64,000 bases of DNA from an uncultured Paracoccaceae bacterium (GTDB taxonomy: Bacteria > Pseudomonadota > Alphaproteobacteria > Rhodobacterales > Rhodobacteraceae): NCBI GenBank assembly GCA_947492585.1, contig CANLND010000019.1:1-64000 (forward strand), written 5' to 3'. The number at the start of each line of letters is the position of its first letter. The first letter of the stretch is position 1. This document shows positions 46,798 to 55,835 of this stretch, piece by piece. Under the pieces are notes generated by a model, which made no database searches, was not told the DNA's origin, and saw only the letters and a program-made list of their open reading frames with translations. Both the position numbers and the translations under genes were made by a program.

Positions 46798-48185
46798 AAT
46801 ATTCCATCGAAGTTACGGCCCTGACCGTCTTTGCGGGGGCAACGCGCCTAATGGGCCCGGTAAGTTTTCAACTGCAACCGGGTGGGACACTTGTTGTAAT
46901 GGGCGAAACCGGCGCAGGAAAAAGCCTGATTGCGCAGGCGATTCTTGGCACGCTCCCCAGCGCCTTGCGGGCCGAGGGTGAAATCAAGGTCAATGATCGT
47001 CGCGTAGACCAGCTGCCACACGTCGAACGTGCCAAGCTTTGGGGGAGTGAGATTGCCACACTTCCACAGGAACCCTGGCGCGCCTTGGCCCCCTTGATGC
47101 GATCGTTCGCGCAAGTCAAAGAGGCACATCGCTTTGTGGCAAAACGCCAGGCCCACGAGGCGACGCAGGCCACGAAAAAGGCCTTTGAAGCTCTGAGCCT
47201 AAAAGGGGCAGAAAAGCGCCTCCCCGGCGCCTTGTCTGGGGGGATGGCACAGCGTGTGGCTTTTGCGGCTGCGACCGCCGCCAACGCACCAATCCTGCTG
47301 GCGGATGAGCCAACAAAAGGGCTGGATGCGGAACGCCATAGTAAGGTGATCGATCTATTGGCCGAGGTTCCACAAGGGGGTGGTACTTTGCTGGCCATCA
47401 CGCATGAAGTGTCAGTTGCACGCCGCCTTGGAGGCAACATGCTAGTGCTGCGAGATGGGGAACTGCTCGAGCAAGGGCAGACCTCAAGCATCCTAGATGC
47501 CCCGAGTGATCGCTATACGCAATCGCTTCTGAATGCTGACCCACAAAACTGGCCCGTTTCCGCGCCAAGCCATATTGGCAAGATGATACTCGACGTAAAA
47601 AATCTGTCAGTGACGCGGGGCAACAAGCGCATATTCGAAGGATTTAACCTTGAACTGCATGCAGGCGAGAAGGTTGCCTTAACAGGGCCAAGCGGGATCG
47701 GGAAAACAACTTTGCTGGATGCTATGGCAGGGCTATTGAAGCCTGAATCTGGTGCGGTCGCACGTGACGGATCTCTCGCCAAACATAGCATACAGAAACT
47801 GTATCAAGACCCGCCCGCCGCCTTCCCAAATCGTGTCCGTCTTGCGCATGTCCTTCAAGATGTCGCGCGACGGCACAAAACGGAATGGTCTGAAGTTCTT
47901 CAAACTCTTGAACAACTGGCCATTCACCCGTCTCTGCTGGAACGACGGCCAGACGAAGTGTCTGGAGGGGAATTGCAAAGGATATCCATTGCACGGGCGT
48001 TGACCGTAAGGCCAAAAATCATTTTCGCCGACGAACCCACCTCGCGCCTTGACCCCATTACACAACGGGAAACACTGGCAATGTTGGCTCGCGTCGCAGA
48101 CGAAAATCAAATCGCCATTGTCCTTGTAACGCACGACAAGAATATCGCGCAGAAATGGGCGGATCGTGCAGTTTCATTGATGTAA
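46794..48185 (+). CDS. Fused double ATPase of the peptide/nickel-type ABC transporter
   Basis: 463 residues from ATG 46794; the longer upstream frame overlaps the permease and is not coding. It holds two ABC ATPase domains in one chain, equivalent to DppD-DppF or NikD-NikE. The first has Walker A GETGAGKSL, signature LSGGMAQRV and Walker B ILLADEPTKGLD. The second starts near residue 264, with GPSGIGKTT, VSGGELQRI and IIFADEPTSRLD. Each half is shorter than usual. The four genes form a complete importer. Confidence 0.92.
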   Translation: MKYSIEVTALTVFAGATRLMGPVSFQLQPGGTLVVMGETGAGKSLIAQAILGTLPSALRAEGEIKVNDRRVDQLPHVERAKLWGSEIATLPQEPWRALAPLMRSFAQVKEAHRFVAKRQAHEATQATKKAFEALSLKGAEKRLPGALSGGMAQRVAFAAATAANAPILLADEPTKGLDAERHSKVIDLLAEVPQGGGTLLAITHEVSVARRLGGNMLVLRDGELLEQGQTSSILDAPSDRYTQSLLNADPQNWPVSAPSHIGKMILDVKNLSVTRGNKRIFEGFNLELHAGEKVALTGPSGIGKTTLLDAMAGLLKPESGAVARDGSLAKHSIQKLYQDPPAAFPNRVRLAHVLQDVARRHKTEWSEVLQTLEQLAIHPSLLERRPDEVSGGELQRISIARALTVRPKIIFADEPTSRLDPITQRETLAMLARVADENQIAIVLVTHDKNIAQKWADRAVSLM

Positions 48186-48191
48186 ATGCTA

Positions 48192-48220
48192 GAGATGGCG
48201 GAAGAAACAGCCGCCATCTC
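48192..48220. terminator. Hairpin after the ABC operon
   Basis: GAGATGGCGG (48192-48201) pairs perfectly with CCGCCATCTC (48211-48220), loop of 9 bases, 6 bases after the ATPase stop. No T run. It lies between convergent transcription units and is probably an end-of-transcript structure. Confidence 0.6.
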
Positions 48221-48350
48221 ATGACCGGAATTGGTGGTTCTATTGGTGCTCAACAAGAGCTTTATTGCGCCAATCGTTTTGCGTGGTGAATCATGCCCTT
48301 CGCAAGCAATCAGTGGGTCCTGTGGCGCGTGTATTGTTGTGTCTACAGAC

Positions 48351-51002
48351 TCAGAAACTTAGCCCGATATCTCTATGGCTAGACTGACAGGCCGCCACAA
48401 ACAGTGCCTGATCTCGGCTCAGTTTTGGCTGCTGGCGCAAGCCAACTGTATCACGAACAGATTTGACGAGATCATTTAGGGGCGTGGCTAGTTCAGTATT
48501 GGCACGTAGACGCCACGCCTGCCCCTCATCATACAGTGCCTTGGCCTCTTGCATCAATATTGCGGCCTTGACCGGGTCTGCACGTCGCCCTTTCAGCCCT
48601 CGGCGTGATTTGCCCAAAAGCGATACGATCTTGTCGGTTCCTGCAATTGCGCGCAGTCGGGTTTCGAACGCCTTGATCACATCAATTGCCTGTTCCGCCT
48701 CCATAGTCTTGGCCTGAGTGAGCACGCGGTCGAACTCTGGCGCAATCGCAACATAAGATGTTCCAGCCGCGGCAACAGCCTGAAGCGTTTCCAGCCCTTC
48801 CCAAGCGTCGTCCATGGCGCGGCGATAGGTGGCGCGCGCATTATTTTCATCCTTTGCGACGGTGGAAAACGCAGCATGTGCAGCGTCCCATCCACTGGGG
48901 ATTGTCAGTGCTAGAGATTTGTTTTCCTGTGTCAATTCAGCAATCCGAACAGTTGCCTTGGCGATCACGACCTCATCACCACGGGCGCGGGCTAATATGG
49001 TTTCCTGTTTCGCCATCTCCTTCTGGTTGGCCCAGATCAGGCGCTGAATAGCACGTGTTTCGCTGTGAATCGGCCGGTAATCATGCCCGACGGACACCGT
49101 ACGGGCCTCTGCAGTTTTGACGGCTGCGATCAGATCAAAACCAGAATTAATCCCTGCCAACGCCTTGTTAATATCCCCTTGCATCGCACGCGGTAGATAA
49201 GACAAATCCTGCGCCTCTACGGCTGCCATTGCATCGCGGATCTGGCTTTTTTGCAGGGGCAAACGTTCATAGACATAGTCCTCGAGACAGACCTGTAGGC
49301 GCGGATTGCGCGGAGGTGGAGCAGTTTCGGACAGCAGTGAAATGCGATTAGGCAGGTAATTTACCAGCGCAGGATACGCGCCCACAATGCCAAGCGCGAC
49401 GAGCTGGAGCACGATAAAGGGGATCACACCTTTGTACATGTCGATGGTCTTAACAACAGCTGGTGCAACGCTGCGCAGATAAAACAAAGCAAAGCCAAAG
49501 GGCGGCGTCAGGAAGGATGTCTGAATGTTCAGGCCAATCATGACCCCCAGCCAGACGGCGGTAATATTGGCGCTGGGATCAGCCAGCAGGATTGGGGCAA
49601 CAATAGGCACCACGACCACCGCGATCTCAATGTAATCAAGGAAGAAGCCCAAAAGGAAAATCACCGCCATGACGATAGCAAATTTTGTCCAGAACCCGCC
49701 CGGCAGGCCTTCGAGGAAGTGTTTGACCAGCTCTTCACCACCAAAGGCACGGAACGCGGCGGTCAGCATGGCCGCCCCCAACAGGATGACAAATACGATG
49801 GACGTGGTTTTGGCGGTTTCCAGCATCACTTCGGATAGGGTGTTTTGGATGCGATAGGTGCGAACACTGCTCCAAATAAGCGCAATCAACAAAAGGCCCG
49901 CAGCCACCGCACCAATCCAGATCCCTGTCTGATCTGCCCGAGTTTGAATGCTTTTGACGTTCATCTCGTAGTTCAACAGCGCATAGGTGGCGAGGCCAAG
50001 GGCAATCAACGCAAGAATTGCGGGGTGATAGGTTCGCTTACCGTCCTCTTTTAAACGGTAGCCAGCCATGATAATTGCACCCGCTGCACCAATTGCACCC
50101 GCCTGGTTTACCGTGGCGATGCCACCAATGATTGAGCCCAACACCAGAAAAATCAGTGCCAGTGGGGACACCAAAGTCAGCACAAGTTTGGCAATATAGC
50201 GCCCGTCGACTTTGCTTTTGAACGGAACCGTTGGGGCGCTGGCCGGATTGATAAGAGCCCGGACCAAAATGTAGCCCATATAAAGCCCCACCAACAACAG
50301 GCCCGGCACGAACGCGCCCAGAAACATCTCACCGGCACTGGTTGACGTGACATCAAATGCCGAGGGCATCGACAATTCACCCGTGGTCGCCTTGTGCAAC
50401 GCCTTGCGTGCGCTGGCAGCCTGATCTGTCGCGCTGGACAGCTGGTCAGCCAGAATGATCAACACAATCGAGGGCGGAATGATCTGTCCCAAGGTGCCCG
50501 AAGCGGCAATTGTCCCCGTCGACAGCGGCGTAGAATAGTTGTTACGCAGCATGGCAGGCAATGAGATCATGCCCATAGCCACAACGGTTGCCCCAAGGAT
50601 CCCAGTTGTGGCAGCCAGCAAGGCCCCGACAAAGACAACAGAAATCCCTAATCCACCGGGAACCGGACCAAACAGTTGCGCCATTGCCACCAGCAGGTCT
50701 TCGGCAATTTTGGAGCGCTGTAGCATGATACCCATAAAAATGAAGAGCGGAATGGCTATCAACGTATCTCGCTCTACCTCCCAATATATGCCTCGCAGAT
50801 TGGTCACACCGGCAGTCAGCCATTGTGACGGACCACCTGAGTGGAAATAGGCGTCCATATCACCGGCAAAAAGAACGCCGCTTACGGATGCCAGGCCAAT
50901 GGTCAAAATTGCTGAACCTGGCAGGGCAAAGGCCACCGGATACCCGGAACCCAGGGCCCCTGCCATAAGGATCAACAATAGCGCGAGAAAGAAAAGTTCC
51001 AT
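48351..51002 (-). CDS. TRAP transporter large permease with a long C-terminal extension
   Basis: 883 residues, much longer than the usual 430-630 of DctM proteins. Residues 1 to about 550 form the permease: GILGATVVAMGMISLPAML, ASGTLGQIIPPSIVLIILADQL, and LDYIEIAVVVVPIVAPIL near the second half. A hydrophilic insert (DQAASARKALHKATTGELS) follows the IIPPS motif. From about residue 552 (SETAPPPRNPRLQVCLEDYVYE) an extension of about 330 residues is soluble, rich in Ala, Glu, Lys and Arg, and probably helical or coiled-coil; I recognise no domain. It follows dctQ by 11 bases. The substrate is unknown; the partner receptor is TakP-like. Confidence 0.85.
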   Translation of the reverse strand: MELFFLALLLILMAGALGSGYPVAFALPGSAILTIGLASVSGVLFAGDMDAYFHSGGPSQWLTAGVTNLRGIYWEVERDTLIAIPLFIFMGIMLQRSKIAEDLLVAMAQLFGPVPGGLGISVVFVGALLAATTGILGATVVAMGMISLPAMLRNNYSTPLSTGTIAASGTLGQIIPPSIVLIILADQLSSATDQAASARKALHKATTGELSMPSAFDVTSTSAGEMFLGAFVPGLLLVGLYMGYILVRALINPASAPTVPFKSKVDGRYIAKLVLTLVSPLALIFLVLGSIIGGIATVNQAGAIGAAGAIIMAGYRLKEDGKRTYHPAILALIALGLATYALLNYEMNVKSIQTRADQTGIWIGAVAAGLLLIALIWSSVRTYRIQNTLSEVMLETAKTTSIVFVILLGAAMLTAAFRAFGGEELVKHFLEGLPGGFWTKFAIVMAVIFLLGFFLDYIEIAVVVVPIVAPILLADPSANITAVWLGVMIGLNIQTSFLTPPFGFALFYLRSVAPAVVKTIDMYKGVIPFIVLQLVALGIVGAYPALVNYLPNRISLLSETAPPPRNPRLQVCLEDYVYERLPLQKSQIRDAMAAVEAQDLSYLPRAMQGDINKALAGINSGFDLIAAVKTAEARTVSVGHDYRPIHSETRAIQRLIWANQKEMAKQETILARARGDEVVIAKATVRIAELTQENKSLALTIPSGWDAAHAAFSTVAKDENNARATYRRAMDDAWEGLETLQAVAAAGTSYVAIAPEFDRVLTQAKTMEAEQAIDVIKAFETRLRAIAGTDKIVSLLGKSRRGLKGRRADPVKAAILMQEAKALYDEGQAWRLRANTELATPLNDLVKSVRDTVGLRQQPKLSRDQALFVAACQSSHRDIGLSF

Positions 51003-51013
51003 GGAGCAGGCCT

Positions 51014-52006
51014 TTAGTGAGCAGAGGGCGCGGTCTCGCGCTTGCCGGGTTCGCCGCGATAATCGGCATAGGCTTCGAACAGATAAGCGATCAGCTGGAT
51101 CAGCATGGTGATGGCAAAAACAGCCAGAAAGGCCGCCATCTGATACTTGGTGAACATACCCGCAGAACCGGTCTGCGAGATCTCAAAATTCGCCATGGGG
51201 GCGTTGATGATGGCGCGGGCGTGTCCAAAACCAATCACAATGATCACCCAACAGGTGCTAAGTCCCAACAGGAGCGTTCCAATTCCGTTGACCGCACCCT
51301 TTTTGCGGGTGTGAAATCCTGCATACAGGACATCCACCCGCACATGGGCGTCTTCAAACAACGTGTGGGCTGAGGCAAACAGGAATAGAGCGGCGTACCA
51401 ATAGCGCACCAGATCCCCCATCAAGGCCTGTTCGTAGGAAAACAGAAAGCGCGAGATGACGATGCCAAGCTCCACCAGAACAATAAGGAAAGCCAGCCAA
51501 GTAAAGCCCAGACCACGGGCAAAGATAGCAGCAATAAAGCCCACTATTATCAAAGGGATATGGATGTACTGGCCAACAAAATGTGATCGGGCTAGTGCTT
51601 TGACCTGATCCTCAACAAGAAACAGACCTAGCAGGTTTTCCACCCTCAAAAAGGCGATGGTTGCGTCCGCTAGCCCCACAAACAGGACCGCAAAGAAACA
51701 CCCCCGGATCAAAAAGGCGTTGCCCGCGCTGATCCGCAGTGCATCTGCCCGCAAACTTTTTGCGGGCGAGCGCGAGACCACCAGCCAGGCAACTACAATA
51801 GCTATCACCAACAAAACAAGCAGCGGCAGCCCCCGAACCGGATCCTTAGCAAGATCCAAAGGCCCGGCAAAATCTCCAGTCAGGACAAAAGCGTTGTTGA
51901 TAAGCAGCGCAGCCAGCACGGTAATGTTGATCCAGCCAAAGCCACGCATAACCGCTGCGCCCTTGACAGTGCCAACATCAGGCCTGGCCTTCATATCAGA
52001 TCCCAT
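51014..52006 (-). CDS. TRAP transporter small permease, enlarged (DctQ family)
   Basis: 330 residues from ATG 52006 (MGSDMKARPDVG), chosen because GGAGGGG lies just upstream; GTG 52030 is possible but has no such site. It is about twice the usual DctQ length, with extra hydrophobic segments in the N-terminal half (INITVLAALLINNAFVL, LPLLVLLVIAIVVAWLV), while the C-terminal half (SAHTLFEDAHVRVDVLYAGF) matches DctQ. Large DctQ forms of this kind accompany large DctM subunits. Confidence 0.82.
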   Translation of the reverse strand: MGSDMKARPDVGTVKGAAVMRGFGWINITVLAALLINNAFVLTGDFAGPLDLAKDPVRGLPLLVLLVIAIVVAWLVVSRSPAKSLRADALRISAGNAFLIRGCFFAVLFVGLADATIAFLRVENLLGLFLVEDQVKALARSHFVGQYIHIPLIIVGFIAAIFARGLGFTWLAFLIVLVELGIVISRFLFSYEQALMGDLVRYWYAALFLFASAHTLFEDAHVRVDVLYAGFHTRKKGAVNGIGTLLLGLSTCWVIIVIGFGHARAIINAPMANFEISQTGSAGMFTKYQMAAFLAVFAITMLIQLIAYLFEAYADYRGEPGKRETAPSAH

Positions 52007-52032
52007 CTGCCCCTCCGAAGTATCAGTCACGT

Positions 52033-52070
52033 AAAAAGAGCCAGCACCAAGGGCACCTCGGGGCTGGCTC
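52033..52070 (-). terminator. Terminator-like attenuator between TRAP binding-protein and permease genes
   Basis: On the minus strand GAGCCAGC (52070-52063) pairs with GCTGGCTC (52045-52038), followed by TTTTT (complement of 52033-52037). It lies between the stop of the binding-protein gene and dctQ, so partial termination would give more receptor than permease. Confidence 0.7.
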
Positions 52071-52093
52071 CTGTCATTTAGTTTCAGGCTAAA

Positions 52094-53182
52094 TTAGCCG
52101 ATGTCCAGGACTCGGTTGCGCTGACGTGAGAAGGCAATTTCCGCCTTGGCCCTCCCGCCACCAATTTCTCTCAACGCCGCCATATAAGCCTCGCCGATTT
52201 TTGCAGCCAATGGCGAATGGTCGAGGGTTTCTTCGTGCACTTCAATCGCCGCGTCGCCAAAAGCTTCCCAGACGTCTTCGTTGAATTCGCGCAGCTGAAC
52301 GCCATGTTCATTCACCATTTTCGACAGGTATTCGCTGTTGCGCGCGACAACTTCCTGCACGCCCAATGCGTTTTCTTCCTGACAAGCGGCGCTGATTACG
52401 GATTGTTCCCAACCGCTCAGACCTTCCCACCAACTTTTATTTAGGCCAAAGGAGTTGCCGCCACCTGGTTCGTGCATGCCAGAGACATAGTAGTATTTTG
52501 CGGCCTCATAAAGTTTGAGGAAATAGTCGTTATAAGGGCCTACATATTCGGTCGCGTCGATGGCACCGGACACAAGGTTTTCATAGATCTGGCCACCCGG
52601 CAATGAAACGGTGGACACGCCGAGTTTAGACATCGCATTGCCGCCGAGGCCGGGGATGCGCATCTTCAGCCCCTTCAAGTCCTCGGGTGATTCAATCTCT
52701 TTGTTGAACCAGCCACCCGCTTGGGTACCAGTACCGCCGCAGGGCAGTTTTTTGAGACCAAATTCTGCGGACAGCTCGTCCCACAATTCCATACCACCGC
52801 CGAAGTTAATCCACGCGTTCCACTCCGGCGAGGTCATGCCAAAGGGCACACCCGTGAAATAGGCATGGCCAGCGTGTTTGCCGGTAAAGAAGTAGTCCGC
52901 GCTGATATAAGCATGCGAATTGCCCCCGGCGACATCGTCAAAGACATCAAAGGCACCTACACGTTCGCCCGCTGCAAAGTATTCCGCGTTAATGCGGCCT
53001 TCAGACAGTTGATTGATCCGCTCGACCAGACGCTGCGCTGACAGGCCTAGCCCCGGGAAGTCACGCCCCCAGGTCGATACAATGACCATTTCGCGCACCG
53101 ATTGCGCCAAGGCCGGAGCCGCCAGTGTGGTTGCGCCAGCGGTGGCCAGCCCCGCTGTGCTTAGAAATTTACGTCGATCCAT
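52094..53182 (-). CDS. TRAP substrate-binding protein, TakP-like
   Basis: 362 residues from ATG 53182, with GGGAGA upstream; the longer frame runs through the promoter region. A twin-arginine signal peptide (MDRRKFLSTAGLATAGATTLAAPALAQ) suggests folded export. The mature part has ISADYFFTGKHAGHAYFTGV, GTQAGGWFNKEIESPEDLKG and MRIPGLGGNAMSKLG, resembling TakP-type receptors for 2-oxo acids and related carboxylates. First gene of the minus TRAP operon, divergent from the M20 hydrolase gene. Confidence 0.88.
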   Translation of the reverse strand: MDRRKFLSTAGLATAGATTLAAPALAQSVREMVIVSTWGRDFPGLGLSAQRLVERINQLSEGRINAEYFAAGERVGAFDVFDDVAGGNSHAYISADYFFTGKHAGHAYFTGVPFGMTSPEWNAWINFGGGMELWDELSAEFGLKKLPCGGTGTQAGGWFNKEIESPEDLKGLKMRIPGLGGNAMSKLGVSTVSLPGGQIYENLVSGAIDATEYVGPYNDYFLKLYEAAKYYYVSGMHEPGGGNSFGLNKSWWEGLSGWEQSVISAACQEENALGVQEVVARNSEYLSKMVNEHGVQLREFNEDVWEAFGDAAIEVHEETLDHSPLAAKIGEAYMAALREIGGGRAKAEIAFSRQRNRVLDIG

Positions 53183-53302
53183 GATTATCTCCCGCTGTTG
53201 GTCAGGGCAGTTATACCTGCCCTCTGTGGGACAGGCACGCTGTTGTGCCCGACCTTGATGCTCATTGTTTAGAAAGGCAAAGCTTGGATCGTCAAAAAGC
53301 CG

Positions 53303-53325
53303 AAACCTATGCGTAGTATAGGTTT
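53303..53325. promoter_or_regulatory. Operator-like dyad in the TRAP/M20 divergent region
   Basis: AAACCTAT (53303-53310) and ATAGGTTT (53318-53325) are perfect 8-bp arms 7 bases apart, 121 bases upstream of the TRAP receptor start. The LysR-type regulator encoded at 55820-56743 is a possible ligand. Confidence 0.5.
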
Positions 53326-53387
53326 TGCTGAGGGTTGGGGTGAACAAGACCTGCAAAAGAGGTTCTAGATCCTCCATGTGATCGATC

Positions 53388-53412
53388 AGATAGGCTGCAA
53401 ACCTGCCTATCT
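53388..53412. promoter_or_regulatory. Second dyad in the TRAP/M20 divergent region
   Basis: AGATAGGC (53388-53395) and GCCTATCT (53405-53412) are perfect 8-bp arms around 9 bases. With the dyad at 53303-53325 it makes two inverted repeats between the divergent operons. They share a CCTAT/ATAGG core. Confidence 0.5.
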
Positions 53413-53647
53413 ACGCTTGCCAATAAGGCTATTTCATTATCCGCGGCTGATCACAATGGAAGTTGATTGCAGTGTCGGCGCTTTGCGTCGCAGAGGAAAC
53501 CGCCCATCATATCAAAGGTCTTTGGATATCATAAGCCAGCGCTATTTGCGCTGACGGTGCATACGAGAGAGGCTGTTGCACAAACATTCAGCATCAACGC
53601 TACCAGATACAGGCTGGCAGCGCTCTTGAAAAATCAAAGGACCCTCA

Positions 53648-54895
53648 ATGCCAATTACCCCAGACAGCCGCGTAAATTTGGAGCGCTTTTGGCAAACCAT
53701 CGAAGCCTCGGGTGAGATTGGCAAGGGCCGCCCCGGTGGCCTGTCGCGCTTGACGCTTTCAGATGCTGACAAGGAAATGCGCGATCAATTTGTCCGCTGG
53801 TGTCAGGAGGCTGGGCTGAAGGTTGAGGTGGATGAATGCGGATCCATCTTTGGGTTCCGGGCTGGTCAAGATAACAGCCTGCCCCCGGTCCTGATCGGTT
53901 CGCATCTTGATACGCAGATCAATGGAGGACGGTTCGACGGGATCGCCGGCGTGCTGTCAGGTCTGGAGCTGGTGCGCACCCTCAATGACACAGGACATGT
54001 CACCAAACGCCCCATTGTTGTGGTGAACTGGACCAACGAAGAAGGCGCACGCTTCTCACCACCTATGGTCGCATCGGGCTGCTTTGTAGGTAAATACGCC
54101 GTGGATTGGGTCCATAACCTGATTGGCGATGATGGCACCCGGTTTGGGGATGAGCTGGAGCGGATTGGCTACAAAGGCAGCCGCCCGTGCAGGGCGGACA
54201 GTATCGATTCCTATTTTGAGCTTCATATCGAACAGGGGCCAATCTTGGACGCAGAAGGTCGTGATGTTGGGATTGTAACCGGCGGCTATCCGGTGCGCGG
54301 TATGCGAGCCTCTTTTACGGGGAAGACCGCCCATACAGGGCCAACTCCGATGGATCTGCGCCAGAACGCGCTGGTTGCCGGCGCACGCTGGTTGACTGCA
54401 GTGGATGATATTGGCTGGGATTTTGCTGTACATGATGGCAAGGCAACGGCAGCACGTCTAACCGCCTGGCCCAACAAACCCGGTATCCTCTCTGACACTG
54501 CAGAAGCCGTCTGCGATGTGCGACATCCAGATCCGATCACAACCCGCGTCATGGCAGAGAAAATGCGCCGCGCCCTGTATGAAAGCGCCGCGATTGCAGG
54601 CTGCACTGCGACAATTGAAGATGAATGGGAATGGGGGGGAGATATTTTTGACGTAGATCTAGTTAGCTCGATCAGAAATCATGCAATCCGCCTGAATGTG
54701 AACTGGCGCGACATCCAATCCCAGGCCGGACATGATGCCTATTTCATGGCCACCTGTTGCCCGACAGCTATGATCTTCACGCCCTGCAAAAACGGTATTA
54801 CCCACAACAACGATGAACATTGCGATCCAGAAGATTTTGATGCTGCGTTGAACATCCTTCTACACGCGGTTGTGGAGCGTGCCGATCGTGACTAA
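53648..54895 (+). CDS. Zn-dependent M20 hydrolase, N-carbamoyl-L-amino-acid hydrolase type
   Basis: 415 residues, the usual length of the carbamoylase / beta-ureidopropionase / allantoate amidohydrolase group. Metal-binding motifs are GSHLDTQINGGRFDGIAGV, NEEGARFSPPMVASG, ELHIEQGPIL and the late HNNDEH. Expected reaction: hydrolysis of an N-carbamoyl or ureido amino acid to amine, CO2 and ammonia. The exact substrate is not readable. It is followed directly by a pyrroline-reductase-like gene and divergent from a TRAP importer. Confidence 0.88.
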   Translation: MPITPDSRVNLERFWQTIEASGEIGKGRPGGLSRLTLSDADKEMRDQFVRWCQEAGLKVEVDECGSIFGFRAGQDNSLPPVLIGSHLDTQINGGRFDGIAGVLSGLELVRTLNDTGHVTKRPIVVVNWTNEEGARFSPPMVASGCFVGKYAVDWVHNLIGDDGTRFGDELERIGYKGSRPCRADSIDSYFELHIEQGPILDAEGRDVGIVTGGYPVRGMRASFTGKTAHTGPTPMDLRQNALVAGARWLTAVDDIGWDFAVHDGKATAARLTAWPNKPGILSDTAEAVCDVRHPDPITTRVMAEKMRRALYESAAIAGCTATIEDEWEWGGDIFDVDLVSSIRNHAIRLNVNWRDIQSQAGHDAYFMATCCPTAMIFTPCKNGITHNNDEHCDPEDFDAALNILLHAVVERADRD

Positions 54896-55835
54896 CCCGT
54901 TTCTTGATGAACATGCAGTAGAAGCGGCCCTTGATTGGGGCGCCTTGATCGAAGAACTTCGGTGCTGGCTGGCGCGTAACGCAGTCGAAGCCCCACCACG
55001 ACAAGTGCTGCCAATCCAGCAGCCCGATGGTAGCGAAGCCTCCCTGTTGATCATGCCAGCGTGGGTTCCGGGCGAGAGCATTGGGGTCAAATTGGTTACG
55101 TTCTTCCCTGAAAACCCCCAGCGCGGCCTGTCCACAATCAATGCTGGCTATATGCTGTTTGACGGTGCCACGGGGCAGATGAAAGCAGTCATGGATGGTG
55201 ATGCTATCACGGCGCGCCGCACAGCTGCGGCCTCAGCGCTTGCTGCAGATTATCTGGCCCGCGCAGATGCTCAGGAGCTTTTGATCGCCGGTACGGGGCA
55301 GCTTACGCAGTCTTTTGCCCTCGCCCATAGCGCGGTACGTAAATACAATCGCATTTCAATCTGGGGCCGCAATTCTGACAGTGCGGCGCGCATCGCACGG
55401 TCGCTGGCGGATCAGGGGCTGCCGGCAGAAGCGATTTTCAACCTGGAAGTGGGCTGTCGCCGTGCGGATGTGGTTTCGACCGTGACCGCTGCGACCAGCC
55501 CCATCATCCAAGGTGCGTGGCTGCGTCCCGGCTCGCATCTGGATCTGGTGGGGTCTTTCCGAGACGACATGCGGGAATCGGATGATCTGGCCCTGACGCA
55601 GGCGCAGGTCTTTGTGGATGGTCATGACGGCGCGCTGAACTCGGGCGATCTGGCCCAGCCCATAAGAGCAGGTCTGTTTGATCCAATGCAAATTTACGCC
55701 GATTTGGCTGAACTGACCCAAGGTCGCCATCCCGGTCGCACTTCAGATCAGGAATATACCCTATTCAAGGCTGCTGGTTTGTCGATTGAAGATCTTGCTG
55801 CTGCTGAACTGGCGTATCGTCAGACCAAATCCTGA
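54888..55835 (+). CDS. Ornithine cyclodeaminase / mu-crystallin family reductase
   Basis: 315 residues if GTG 54888 (VTNPFLDEHAV) is the start, with GTGGAG 9 bases upstream; TTG 54870 and GTG 54879 are in frame. The start lies inside the end of the M20 gene, so the two are coupled. N-terminal part with PPRQVLPI and MPAWVPGESIGVKLVTFFP. NAD(P)-binding segment LLIAGTGQLTQSFALAHSA. The family includes ornithine cyclodeaminase and ketimine or pyrroline-2-carboxylate reductases. Function is probably downstream of the hydrolase in amino-acid catabolism. It ends 16 bases inside the convergent LysR gene. Confidence 0.85.
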   Translation: MTNPFLDEHAVEAALDWGALIEELRCWLARNAVEAPPRQVLPIQQPDGSEASLLIMPAWVPGESIGVKLVTFFPENPQRGLSTINAGYMLFDGATGQMKAVMDGDAITARRTAAASALAADYLARADAQELLIAGTGQLTQSFALAHSAVRKYNRISIWGRNSDSAARIARSLADQGLPAEAIFNLEVGCRRADVVSTVTAATSPIIQGAWLRPGSHLDLVGSFRDDMRESDDLALTQAQVFVDGHDGALNSGDLAQPIRAGLFDPMQIYADLAELTQGRHPGRTSDQEYTLFKAAGLSIEDLAAAELAYRQTKS

